A DNA stretch of 64,000 nucleotides from Bryobacteraceae bacterium (lineage in GTDB: Bacteria; Acidobacteriota; Terriglobia; Bryobacterales; Bryobacteraceae), in assembly GCA_025056455.1 (NCBI GenBank), contig JANWVY010000001.1, positions 1,001,757 to 1,065,756 on the forward strand. The letters run 5' to 3'. The notes below the pieces were generated by a model. The model was not told the origin of the DNA. It did no database searches and worked only from the letters and a program-made list of their open reading frames with translations. Position numbers and translations under genes: made by a program. This document shows, piece after piece, positions 26,348-35,089 of the stretch (within the stretch, counting starts at the first letter, position 1; each line of letters begins with the position of its first letter).

Positions 26348-27396
26348 TGCTGGAGCGAGAAAAAATCGAACGGTTGCTGGTGCGGGCCACCAATTGGCTC
26401 GGCGACGCCGTCATGTCCTTACCGGCGCTGGGTGCCATTCGCCAAAATTTCCCGAAGGCAAGGATCACGATGCTCGCCCTAGATTGGGTCGCCGAGCTGT
26501 ACCGCCGCGAGGGGCTCGTGGATGAGATCTTGCGCTATCCCGACCGGCGCGGTTTGGGCGACTGGAGACTCAAATGGCGCCTCGCTGGTGAGCTGTCACG
26601 GCGACGCTTCGATGCCGCAATTCTCTTGCAGAACGCTTTTGAGGCCGCTCTGATTGCCTGGCTTGCCCGCATTCCCATTCGCCTCGGCTACGATCGCGAC
26701 GGGCGCAAGATGTTGCTCACGCACCCCATCCCGGTTCCGCGCCCAGGCGAAATTCCCCGCCATGAAAGTTTTTATTACCTCGAGTTGCTACGGCGGGCGG
26801 GCGTGGGCCCGCCTCTTCCCAAACAGGCACTGATCCGCTTTACGAGCGCTGACCAAGCGCGCCAAATCGGGCGAGAACGCCTGGACTTGCTGGGTTTTAG
26901 TGGCGACGTGATTGGCGTAAGCCCGGGCGCAGCCTACGGCGACGCCAAACGCTGGCTCAAAGAACGCTTCGCCCAGGCTGCCATCGAGCTCGCGCGCAAG
27001 CTGCCGGCACAGGTGGCGATCTTCGGCGCCAAGAACGAGCGCCTTCTTTGCGAGGCGGTCGCGGAGATCGTGCGGTCGGCAGGCATTCGCTGCGAGAATT
27101 TCGCCGGGCGCACCTCGCTGGGCGAATTCATGGATCTAGTGGCTGCTTGCCGCTTGATGCTCACCAATGATTCCGGCGCCATGCATGTCGCCTCGGCGCT
27201 CGGCGTTCCTACGGTAACAATTTTCGGCCCCACCGATCCTCTCGCCACTGGACCCACCGGCCCGCTCGCAAAAATTGTTCGCGAGCCCGTTGACTGCAGC
27301 CCTTGTCTGCGGCGCACTTGTCCGATCGATCATCGCTGCATGACTCGAGTGTCGGTAGAGCGTGTCGTGGATGTCGCCATCGAGTTGCTCGGTTGA
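26347..27396 (+). CDS. waaF: ADP-heptose:LPS heptosyltransferase II
   Basis: This GT9 enzyme adds the second heptose to the lipopolysaccharide inner core. The 349 residues include the signature VRATNWLGDAVMSLPAL at the N-terminus. NDSGAMHVASALGVPTVTIFGPTDP is the ADP-heptose site, and the cysteine-rich CSPCLRRTCP tail is typical of WaaF. The only usable start is TTG at 26347, which coincides on the opposite strand with the first base of the PhyH start codon. Its presence supports a Gram-negative cell with heptose-containing LPS. Confidence 0.9.
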   Translation: MLEREKIERLLVRATNWLGDAVMSLPALGAIRQNFPKARITMLALDWVAELYRREGLVDEILRYPDRRGLGDWRLKWRLAGELSRRRFDAAILLQNAFEAALIAWLARIPIRLGYDRDGRKMLLTHPIPVPRPGEIPRHESFYYLELLRRAGVGPPLPKQALIRFTSADQARQIGRERLDLLGFSGDVIGVSPGAAYGDAKRWLKERFAQAAIELARKLPAQVAIFGAKNERLLCEAVAEIVRSAGIRCENFAGRTSLGEFMDLVAACRLMLTNDSGAMHVASALGVPTVTIFGPTDPLATGPTGPLAKIVREPVDCSPCLRRTCPIDHRCMTRVSVERVVDVAIELLG

Positions 27397-27419
27397 TCCG
27401 CTTCGTCTGCAAGCAAGAG

Positions 27420-27746
27420 TCAGCCCCGGGCTTTCTTCGCCGCTCGCTTGGTTTTTGCGCTGTCACCCGGCTCAAAGGATGCCTCAGCGCTCGCAGCAGC
27501 TGAGTCCTCCTGGGATTCCTCTTGCGTCGGCGCGCCGGCGGCAAGCGACTCTGCAAGCAATGCCATTTTCTTTAAATCCTTCTTCGAAGGTGGGATCTCA
27601 CAGCGCAGGTAGTCGTGGTCGTGATAACAGGTGCGACAGCGCACCTTGGCTGGCTCACTGTTGACAAGCGACACGATAGAGTGATTCGTAATCCGCTTGC
27701 ACTTTACGCAATAGTCATCAACATCATCGCCAAGGCGGTAGTGCAT
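27420..27746 (-). CDS. small zinc-ribbon protein
   Basis: A 108-residue protein with CVKC and CRTCYHDHDY, a likely treble-clef or zinc-ribbon site at residues of about 13-50, then a charged Ala/Glu/Lys-rich tail (AKTKRAAKKARG). It could bind nucleic acid. The ATG at 27746 has GGGAGAGG just upstream; an earlier in-frame Met at 27800 adds an unlikely extension. It is convergent with waaF. Function unknown. Confidence 0.65.
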   Translation of the reverse strand: MHYRLGDDVDDYCVKCKRITNHSIVSLVNSEPAKVRCRTCYHDHDYLRCEIPPSKKDLKKMALLAESLAAGAPTQEESQEDSAAASAEASFEPGDSAKTKRAAKKARG

Positions 27747-28321
27747 CCTCTCCCAAGGTCCGACCTTGAAGTATATCAGCAAAGCGTTAGCACTGCCCAA
27801 GCCAGCTTACCCAAGCTCCGCTTCCTCGCAGAAAAATTTTTCCCCTAGCCGTAAAAACACTCGCCATCAGGCTTGACCGAATCCTCGCAAGCCGCTTATT
27901 CTGTTGGGGGGTGGGAAGGCGCCTGGTGCGCCTCGGTCCTCGTGGAACGGGTATGGAAACGACCAGTGGCAGTAGTGGCATAAGTGAGCGTGGTGAGCCG
28001 TCGGCGCGTGAGCTCCCAAATGGCGTTCCCAGCATCCGTCGCCGTTATTTCCGTCTCCTCTGACCTTCCCTAGGTCCTTGAAGGGGCGCTGGCGACGGTG
28101 CAAGACGTCGCGCGGCGCTTTGCCTGAGCAGGCTCTCCTCTCAGTTTGGTTCACAGTTTCAGCGTGTGCGGGGGTGTCTCGTCGCTCAGCGGCGGAGAAC
28201 GCTCAGGGGGTCGCGCTCGGGCCTAGTTGCCGAGGGCGCGCGCCTGCACCGAGGCCCGGCGCGCTCTGAAGCGAGTGCTAGGACTCGAAAAGCGCTGGTC
28301 GCACGAAGAAGGGGGTGGATC
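27747..28321. other. long GC-rich gene-free stretch / possible mgtC leader
   Basis: 575 bp without a credible gene, between the zinc-ribbon start and the mgtC-family start. Several short perfect stems are visible: GGCGC-CTGGT-GCGCC near 27918, CTCGG...CCGAG near 28216-28234, and a nested pair just before the start codon (GCGCT 28261-28265 with AGCGC 28291-28295, enclosing CGAGT-GCTAGG-ACTCG 28272-28287). I could not match it to the M-box, yybP-ykoY, 6S, SRP RNA, RNase P or tmRNA consensus. Confidence 0.45.
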
Positions 28322-29047
28322 ATGCTCTACTTGGAGTTTGTTTTGAGACTCGCGCTAGCCTTCGCGTTCGGCGCGCTGATCGGCATGGAGCGCCAGTGGC
28401 GTCAAAAACTTGCCGGCTTGCGCACAAACTGTTTGGTAAGCATGGGTGCCGCCTTGTTCGTGATGCTCGCGGCGCTTCTTCCGGGCGACTCCAGCCCTAG
28501 CCGCATTGCGGCGCAAGTTGTGTCTGGCATCGGCTTCCTTGGTGCCGGCGTCATCATTCGGGATGGCGTTAACGTACGGGGCTTGAACACAGCGGCAACC
28601 TTATGGTGTTCCGCCGCCGTGGGGTCTTTATGCGGCGAAGGCTTCTACGTGCAGGGCGGGCTCGGGGCCCTGGCTGTGGTGCTGGCCAATTTGGTGTTGC
28701 GTCCTTTGGCCCGCAAGATTGAGCGCAACTCTCCTGCTTCTGAGGAGGAGGTTTGCTACTCCTTTAGCTGCGTGTGCCGGACAGCGGACGAGGCTCATGT
28801 GCGGGCGCTGCTCTTGCAGGCCATTCAGCTGCAACCGCTCAGCTTAGCCGCCCTCGATAGTGAAGACTTGCCTGATATGCAGTCTATTCACGTACGAGCC
28901 GAATTGCGAAGCTTGGGCCGTCAGGACCGGCTCCTCGAACAACTCGTCAGCCGGCTTTCGCTTGAGGCGAGCGTAACGAAGATCCGCTGGGAGGTTCGGG
29001 ATTCTTCCGTCCCGGAGTTTGCACCCAGCGGGCTAGCCGTAACCTAA
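28322..29047 (+). CDS. MgtC/SapB family membrane protein
   Basis: A 241-residue protein with four or five membrane helices in the first 140 residues, carrying the family motifs GALIGMERQWRQK and GIGFLGAGVIIRDG. A soluble C-terminal ACT-like domain (about 145-230) is present as in MgtC itself. In other bacteria MgtC proteins affect Mg2+ homeostasis and the F-ATPase. The ATG at 28322 has GGGGGTGG just upstream. The frame is open to 28166, but that extension is basic and without homology. Confidence 0.9.
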   Translation: MLYLEFVLRLALAFAFGALIGMERQWRQKLAGLRTNCLVSMGAALFVMLAALLPGDSSPSRIAAQVVSGIGFLGAGVIIRDGVNVRGLNTAATLWCSAAVGSLCGEGFYVQGGLGALAVVLANLVLRPLARKIERNSPASEEEVCYSFSCVCRTADEAHVRALLLQAIQLQPLSLAALDSEDLPDMQSIHVRAELRSLGRQDRLLEQLVSRLSLEASVTKIRWEVRDSSVPEFAPSGLAVT

Positions 29048-29492
29048 GACTCACGCCGCAAACCTGCCGGCGCTGGCTCCGAGCGCTTCTAACGCCCAAG
29101 CGATCCCTGGTGAATGGCCTTGGAAGCGACGGACCAGCCCCTGGCGGTCCCCGCTTCGTCAAAAAGAAAACGGAAAGAAAAGATGAGGTTTGCTGGCTCT
29201 ATGAAGAATCTGAAGGTCGAGTGAGGAGAAAGGAGAGAAGAGCACCAACTTTTATGGATTACGGTGGACTAGACCCCGAGCCTGGCGGCTCAAAAAGTTC
29301 AAGACAAGTGGAACGGAGTCACCGGATCGAGTTGCCCTCCTAGCCTTCTTTCGTGGGCCGGGATGGCGCTCGACCGGCCCCGTTTCCCCAACTCAAACGA
29401 AACCCGCCTTCGGTCCGGTCGCCGGAATTCATCCGGTGAGCGCGAGGGCAAGGCTTTAGCAGGAATTTTCTTGGGAAGAGGAGAAGTGTCAT
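29048..29492. other. gene-free stretch, 445 bp
   Basis: Purine-rich between about 29160 and 29250, with no supported gene. A GAGGAG ribosome-binding site for the receptor gene lies about 8-13 bases before 29493. The promoter of the receptor should lie here, but no strong -35/-10 pair stands out. Confidence 0.5.
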
Positions 29493-32400
29493 ATGCGCCA
29501 AAGGTTTCATCTGAGCATTTTATGGCTTGCCGTGCTGCTTGCCAGCCACAGCGCGGTCGGACAAACAACCGGAACCCTCCGCGGAGTTGTGCGGGATCCC
29601 GCAGGACTCCCCATAGTCTCTGCCAATGTCCTCGTGCGGCAATCGGGCGCGGCGGTGGTACGGAAGGCTTCTTCCGGAGAGGACGGCTCTTTCGAATTTG
29701 TCGCCTTGCCGGTTGGTTTATACGACGTCGAAGCCAGTGCGGAAGGATTTCGAACATCCATTCATCGCGATGTCGAGATTAGCATTGGCCGCACTTCTGT
29801 TCTGGACATTCGTCTTGATCTCGGAGTGATCTCCGAAACGGTTACCACTGTCGCCTCTGCCCAGTTAATTGAAACGACAAATACGCAACTCGGAGCTTCT
29901 GTGGAGCGGCGCACTGTAGTCGGTCTGCCGCTGAACGCCCGGGACGCCTTCCAGTTCCTCCAACTGCAACCAGGCGTGATGAGCCAGTTGGGCGCTGACG
30001 CGATCGCTGGGAGTGACACACCCGGCATTGTTTCGGTCAATGGTGGCCGCGGGCGCTCCAACAACTTCAATGTCAACGGAGGCGACTCGAATGATCGTTT
30101 TCTCAATCTGCCTGCCATTCAACCGTCGCCAGATGCCATTGAAGAATTTCGCGTCCTCACCAACACCTTCGACGCAGAGCATGGCCGAAATTCCGGTTCG
30201 GTCATCAACGTCGTGACGCGCAGTGGAACGAATCGCTTCCATGGCAATCTGTTTCATTTCTTTCGCAACAAGGTGTTAAATTCCCGCGGTTTCTTTGATA
30301 CCGTCCGCCCTGATTTCCAACAGAACCAGTTTGGGGGAACACTTGGGGGCCCTATCCAGAAAGACCGTTTCTTCTTTTTCGGCGCTTACGAAGGCCGTAA
30401 AATCCGGCAAGGGATTCCTTCCGATAATGTCCGCGTTCCGACTCTTGCAGAACGGGAAGGGGATTTCTCGGCAGGACCTCCCTTCTCAGGAGTACTGAAC
30501 GATGAGTTTCTTGCCTCTGTATTACGCAACCGCCCAGGCTGCGTGTCTCAAGCCGCGCCGATTGAAGCCGGTCGACCTTGGGCGGCCATCTTTCCCGGCA
30601 ATCGCATCCCGAAGGGCTGTTTTGACCCCACGGCGGCAGCGCTCCTCGAGCTGTACGTACCCCAGCCCAACACGGCAGGAGCATTCTTCCAAACGAGCCC
30701 CCTAGCTCGCCGCCGCGCCGATCAAGGCAGCCTCAAGCTAGACTACCTTCTCCGGTCTAATCAGCAACTCAGCTTCTTTTACTTCATCAACGATTTTCTT
30801 TTCCGTGAACCTTTCACCCGGCAGTCCGGCCAAGGCGCGAATCTTCCTGGCTTTGGGAACGTTAACCAGGGGAGAACACAGCAGTACAACTTGGCTCACA
30901 CCTGGACCCTGAATCCATCCGCGATTTTCGAATCCCGAGCGGTTTACTTCCGGCAATTCTTGCCTCGATACAACACACCCGAGAATCCTCAACTCGTCCA
31001 AAACGTTTGCGGAAGTTTGGTACCGCCGGAGCGCTGTTTTTCGGATCCAGCAAACCCGGATCTGGGGATCAAAGTTGGCTTGGGTCCGCGGCATGAAGGA
31101 GTGCCCTTCATTGGCGTGCAGGGTGGCTTCATAATTGGCACCAATGTCCAGGGCGAGCAGTGGTCGGTCACAAATAATTTCCAGTTTGTGAACACATTTA
31201 GTAAGGTGTCCGGGAGACATTCCTTCAAATTCGGATCAGATATCCGCCGCCAGCGCTACGATTTCACCTTCTACGGGGCGCTCAATGGCCAGTTCAATTT
31301 TCTGCCCGGAGGCGTGAATGATGTCGGCTATACGAACCTCTATCCGAATTTCCTGTTGGGCATCCCCAGTTTCTTTTACATCACCGGTGGCTCGCCTTCT
31401 GCCTGGCGGAACACAGCGGCCTATTTCTTTGCTCAGGACTCTTGGCGAGTGACGAATACACTCACCTTGAACTATGGTTTGCGCTATGAATTAACGACGC
31501 AACCTTATGACCGTTTCAACCGCATTCAGGCTTTTCGGGAAGGGCGCGTGACGACCCAGTTCCGCTGCCGGTTGGACGCTGACAACCCGCTGGTGACAGC
31601 CTTCAACTCACGCGACTGTGATCCTGGTACGCCGGGCGAGAGCATCTTCCCCTGGGGTCTTTCCATCCCTGGAGATCCAGGCCTGCCGCGAGGTCTCGCG
31701 CGCAACTACTTTAAGGCTTTCGCACCCCGCTTTGGCCTCGCCTGGAGCCCGGACGCTGGGGACAGCTGGTTGTCCAAAATTACCGGCAGTGCGGGTGCAA
31801 CGAGCATCCGCGCGGGATGGGGCCTCTTTTATAACTTTCCGATCGAAGGTTTGCTTCTAAACCAGTTCGTGCCGCAGCCTCCCTTCGGCGTGAGCAGCAC
31901 GGTGACGAACGGCCTCTTGAATACACCATTCCTTACCCAGTCGGGCAACGTCGTGCCGAATCCGGGCGGCGGCATTTTAGATCCCCGTAGAGGTGACGGC
32001 ATCGATTTCTCAAAATTCCGGCCCATGCTGCTCTACGGACAGATTCCGGAAAGGATGCCGCCTCAATATAGCGTTCAGTACAACCTCACGATCCAGCGAA
32101 AGCTTGGCGAGAACTGGCTCGCCCAACTGGGCTACGTAGGCACCCAGGGACACCGCTTATTAGCCACTGTCGATCAGAATCCGGGCCAGGCTCGCACCTG
32201 TCTCGACCTGAATCGAATTCTTGGCGAGGGCACCTGCGGTCCGTTTCAAGCAGACGATACCTTTGTAATCCCGAGCGGGGCCATTCCACCCGGAGTGACC
32301 CTTCACCTGCCTTACGGCAACGTGGCTGCGGTGACCGGGCCCAATCCAAATCCGATTACCTTGGTTGGCTTGCGGCCCTTCTCGGCCCCGCTTTGCCAGC

Positions 32401-33173
32401 CACTGACCGGCGAAGGCTGTCCGCCGGACCGGCTTCCCACCTGGTCTAGCATCTTTTTGCGGAAGCCAGTGGCCAACTCCAACTACCACTCCCTACAAAC
32501 ACTCCTGCAACGGCGGTTTAGCCGCGGGTTCGAAATTCAAGCAGCCTACACCTGGAGTAAGTCAATCGACAACGCCTCCAGTTTCGAAAATATTCTCGTA
32601 CCCTATAACTACCGCCTTACCCGTAGCCTGTCCCTGTTTGACACCAGGCACCGCCTGGCGACGACCTACATCTGGGATCTACCCGCAAAGAACTTCCGCG
32701 GATGGAAATCCTTGTTCTCAAACTGGACAACAACGGGAATCCTGAGCTTACAGACCGGCTTTCCGATTTTCATTACCTCTTCCGATGATCAGGAACTAAT
32801 GGGCAGCGTGGACTTCGAAATGCCGGGGCGGCCCGACTTGACCGGACCCTTCCGCCGGCTCAATCCCAAGTTGCCAGGCAATCTCTACTTTGACCCAAAC
32901 GCATTCGCTCCCGCACCGCTTGGCCAGATCGGAAACGCGCCGCGAACCATCTGCTGCGGACCCGGTATCGCCAACTGGGATGTGGGACTGCACCGAAGCT
33001 TCACCCTGAGCGAAGGGCGAAGAGTCGAATTCCGGAGCGAAGTGTTCAACGTCTTAAACAAGACTCAATTCTTCAATCCCGTAGGCAATATTTCCGCTGG
33101 TGGGGACTTCGGCCGGATCACCCGCGCCCGGAGCCCTCGCGAGGTGCAGTTTGCCTTGAAAATTTACTTCTGA
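29493..33173 (+). CDS. Oar-like TonB-dependent outer membrane receptor
   Basis: A 1,226-residue receptor. It has a signal peptide (about 1-23), a carboxypeptidase-regulatory-like beta-sandwich (about 26-110, TGTLRGVVRDPAGLPIVSANV), a plug domain (about 120-245, with VNGGRGRSNNFNVNGGDSND and GSVINVVTRSGTN), then a large beta barrel ending FALKIYF with the C-terminal aromatic needed for BAM insertion. Acidobacteria carry many such receptors, thought to import oligosaccharides or other polymers. The downstream esterase/lactonase fusion suggests a carbohydrate or aromatic-ester ligand. No TonB box could be identified with confidence. Confidence 0.95.
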   Translation: MRQRFHLSILWLAVLLASHSAVGQTTGTLRGVVRDPAGLPIVSANVLVRQSGAAVVRKASSGEDGSFEFVALPVGLYDVEASAEGFRTSIHRDVEISIGRTSVLDIRLDLGVISETVTTVASAQLIETTNTQLGASVERRTVVGLPLNARDAFQFLQLQPGVMSQLGADAIAGSDTPGIVSVNGGRGRSNNFNVNGGDSNDRFLNLPAIQPSPDAIEEFRVLTNTFDAEHGRNSGSVINVVTRSGTNRFHGNLFHFFRNKVLNSRGFFDTVRPDFQQNQFGGTLGGPIQKDRFFFFGAYEGRKIRQGIPSDNVRVPTLAEREGDFSAGPPFSGVLNDEFLASVLRNRPGCVSQAAPIEAGRPWAAIFPGNRIPKGCFDPTAAALLELYVPQPNTAGAFFQTSPLARRRADQGSLKLDYLLRSNQQLSFFYFINDFLFREPFTRQSGQGANLPGFGNVNQGRTQQYNLAHTWTLNPSAIFESRAVYFRQFLPRYNTPENPQLVQNVCGSLVPPERCFSDPANPDLGIKVGLGPRHEGVPFIGVQGGFIIGTNVQGEQWSVTNNFQFVNTFSKVSGRHSFKFGSDIRRQRYDFTFYGALNGQFNFLPGGVNDVGYTNLYPNFLLGIPSFFYITGGSPSAWRNTAAYFFAQDSWRVTNTLTLNYGLRYELTTQPYDRFNRIQAFREGRVTTQFRCRLDADNPLVTAFNSRDCDPGTPGESIFPWGLSIPGDPGLPRGLARNYFKAFAPRFGLAWSPDAGDSWLSKITGSAGATSIRAGWGLFYNFPIEGLLLNQFVPQPPFGVSSTVTNGLLNTPFLTQSGNVVPNPGGGILDPRRGDGIDFSKFRPMLLYGQIPERMPPQYSVQYNLTIQRKLGENWLAQLGYVGTQGHRLLATVDQNPGQARTCLDLNRILGEGTCGPFQADDTFVIPSGAIPPGVTLHLPYGNVAAVTGPNPNPITLVGLRPFSAPLCQPLTGEGCPPDRLPTWSSIFLRKPVANSNYHSLQTLLQRRFSRGFEIQAAYTWSKSIDNASSFENILVPYNYRLTRSLSLFDTRHRLATTYIWDLPAKNFRGWKSLFSNWTTTGILSLQTGFPIFITSSDDQELMGSVDFEMPGRPDLTGPFRRLNPKLPGNLYFDPNAFAPAPLGQIGNAPRTICCGPGIANWDVGLHRSFTLSEGRRVEFRSEVFNVLNKTQFFNPVGNISAGGDFGRITRARSPREVQFALKIYF

Positions 33174-33280
33174 CCGCAACGGTGGCCCTGCTCGAGACTC
33201 CAAGTGAGGATCGCGCAGGGCCTGGCTCCCGTTTTCCACACTCCGAGGATGTGAATTCGAAGCGCGTTACGATATTGCTC

Positions 33281-35008
33281 ATGCGCAAAAAACACCTCGC
33301 CGTTTCGCTCATCCTCACAGCCTGTGGCTTCTCCCAACCCTACACGCTAGGCCCGGATTCCGAGCGCCGGCCGGGCGTTCCACAAGGTTCCCTCACCAAG
33401 CATTCCTGGACCAGCAAGATTTTTCCCGGCACTGTCCGGGATTACTGGGTGTACGTGCCCGCGCAATATGAGGCTTCCCGGCCTGCCGCTGTGATGATCT
33501 TTCAGGATGGCGCTAGTTTCGTACGCGAAGACGGCGCTTGGCGTGCTCCCATCGTCCTCGACAACCTGATTCACAACAAACAAATGCCGGTCACCATCGC
33601 CATCTTCATCAATCCGGGAGTCCTGCCGCCGCCAACCGAAAATCAACAAGCGCGATATAACCGCAGCTTCGAATACGATTCGGTCTCGGATCGCTATGCC
33701 CGTTTTCTTCTCGAAGAGATCTTGCCGGAGGTCGGAAAGCGCTACAACCTCTCATCTGATCCCAATGACCGGGGCCTCGCCGGGTCCAGCTCAGGAGCTA
33801 TTTGCGCGTTTACAGCCGCTTGGTTTCGACCCGACCAGTTCCGTCGCGTACTTAGCTTCATTGGCAGCTATGTGAACCTACGTGGCGGTCATCAATACGC
33901 ATCTTGGATTCGGAAGGCCGAACCGAAGCCCTTGCGCGTCTTCTTGCAGGATGGCTCCAATGATCTGAACATCTACGCCGGACACTGGTTCTTGGGCAAT
34001 CAGGATCTCTACGAAGCTCTCAAATACGCCGGATACGAGACATCGTTTGTCGTGGGAAGCGAAGGGCACAATAGCAAGCACGGCGCGGCGATTCTCCCCG
34101 ACGCTTTGCGTTGGCTCTGGAAGGATCACCCCAAACCCATCGCCAAGCCATCCACCCAGGCCGACCGGCATTTTGTGCGATCGATCCTAGCAGCTGGCAG
34201 CGAATGGGAACTGGTCAGTCAAGGACATAAATTCACCGAAGGTCCTGCAGCCGACCGCCAGGGCCGGGTGTTTTTTACTGATATCCCCAATCACCGCATT
34301 TATCGTATTGGCCTCGATGGGTCAGTAACGGTGTTTAAAGAAGATTCGGGCGGAGCCAACGGCTTGATGTTTGGCCCGGATGGCCGCCTCTATGCTTGCC
34401 AGAACGCTCGCAAACGGATTGTCGCCTACACACCAGACGGCGCCGAAAGCGTGCTGGCCGAGGGTGTGAATTCGAATGATTTGGTTGTGACTCACAAGGG
34501 CGAAATTTATTTCACAGACCCGCCCGGGAAACGTGTTTGGTTTCTTGATCAGAAGGGGAACAAACGCGTTGTGCACGAGGGTATCGAGTTTCCGAACGGC
34601 ATCATGCTCTCGCCTGATCAATCGTTGCTCACAGTGGCCGATTCTCGGGGAAAGTGGGTGCGGTCTTTTCAAATCCAGCCCGACGGAAGCCTGGCACATG
34701 AACAGCCTTTTTACCGTCTGGAAACTGGCGATGATTCTTCAGCCAGCGGAGCCGATGGTATGACCATGGACAGCGAAGGATTTCTGTATGTTGCAACCCG
34801 CCTCGGCGTGCAGATTTGTGACCAGCCAGGCCGCGTGGTCGCCATTCTGGACAAACCTCACTCCGGCCCACTTTCCAACGTCACCTTTGGCGGCGCAGAT
34901 CGCCAAACGCTGTTTGTCACCGCGGGCGACCGCGTCTACAAGAGACGGCTCACCCGCCAGGGAGTCTCTTCCTGGACGATAATCAAGCCCCCGCAACCGA
35001 GGCTTTGA
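33281..35008 (+). CDS. secreted esterase fused to SMP-30/gluconolactonase domain
   Basis: A 575-residue two-domain enzyme with a short signal peptide (MRKKHLAVSLILTACGFSQ). The first half (about 25-300) is an Esterase-D/enterochelin-esterase-like hydrolase with GLAGSSSGAICA as its GxSxG site and a late His in GSEGHNSKHG. The second half (about 310-565) is a six-bladed SMP-30/gluconolactonase-like propeller: KFTEGPAADRQGRVFFTDIPN, FPNGIMLSPD. It would act in the periplasm on an ester and then a lactone, or cleave a sugar ester. The ATG at 33281 is chosen for the signal peptide. It lies 107 bases after the TonB receptor. Confidence 0.88.
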   Translation: MRKKHLAVSLILTACGFSQPYTLGPDSERRPGVPQGSLTKHSWTSKIFPGTVRDYWVYVPAQYEASRPAAVMIFQDGASFVREDGAWRAPIVLDNLIHNKQMPVTIAIFINPGVLPPPTENQQARYNRSFEYDSVSDRYARFLLEEILPEVGKRYNLSSDPNDRGLAGSSSGAICAFTAAWFRPDQFRRVLSFIGSYVNLRGGHQYASWIRKAEPKPLRVFLQDGSNDLNIYAGHWFLGNQDLYEALKYAGYETSFVVGSEGHNSKHGAAILPDALRWLWKDHPKPIAKPSTQADRHFVRSILAAGSEWELVSQGHKFTEGPAADRQGRVFFTDIPNHRIYRIGLDGSVTVFKEDSGGANGLMFGPDGRLYACQNARKRIVAYTPDGAESVLAEGVNSNDLVVTHKGEIYFTDPPGKRVWFLDQKGNKRVVHEGIEFPNGIMLSPDQSLLTVADSRGKWVRSFQIQPDGSLAHEQPFYRLETGDDSSASGADGMTMDSEGFLYVATRLGVQICDQPGRVVAILDKPHSGPLSNVTFGGADRQTLFVTAGDRVYKRRLTRQGVSSWTIIKPPQPRL

Positions 35009-35089
35009 AGCCTGATTCCGTACAGCGGCAGAGAATCTCCGAGACTTTGAACCGCTTTTCCGCCGGCGCTGCGCCCAGCCCCCGCCTCC

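Noticed and set aside
27747-28321. M-box or yybP-ykoY riboswitch before mgtC
   Set aside because: The conserved core sequences of these riboswitches were not found by eye; kept only as an unassigned leader.
29110-29343. 77-codon open frame in the gap before the TonB receptor
   Set aside because: No ribosome-binding site, low-complexity charged sequence, no known motif.
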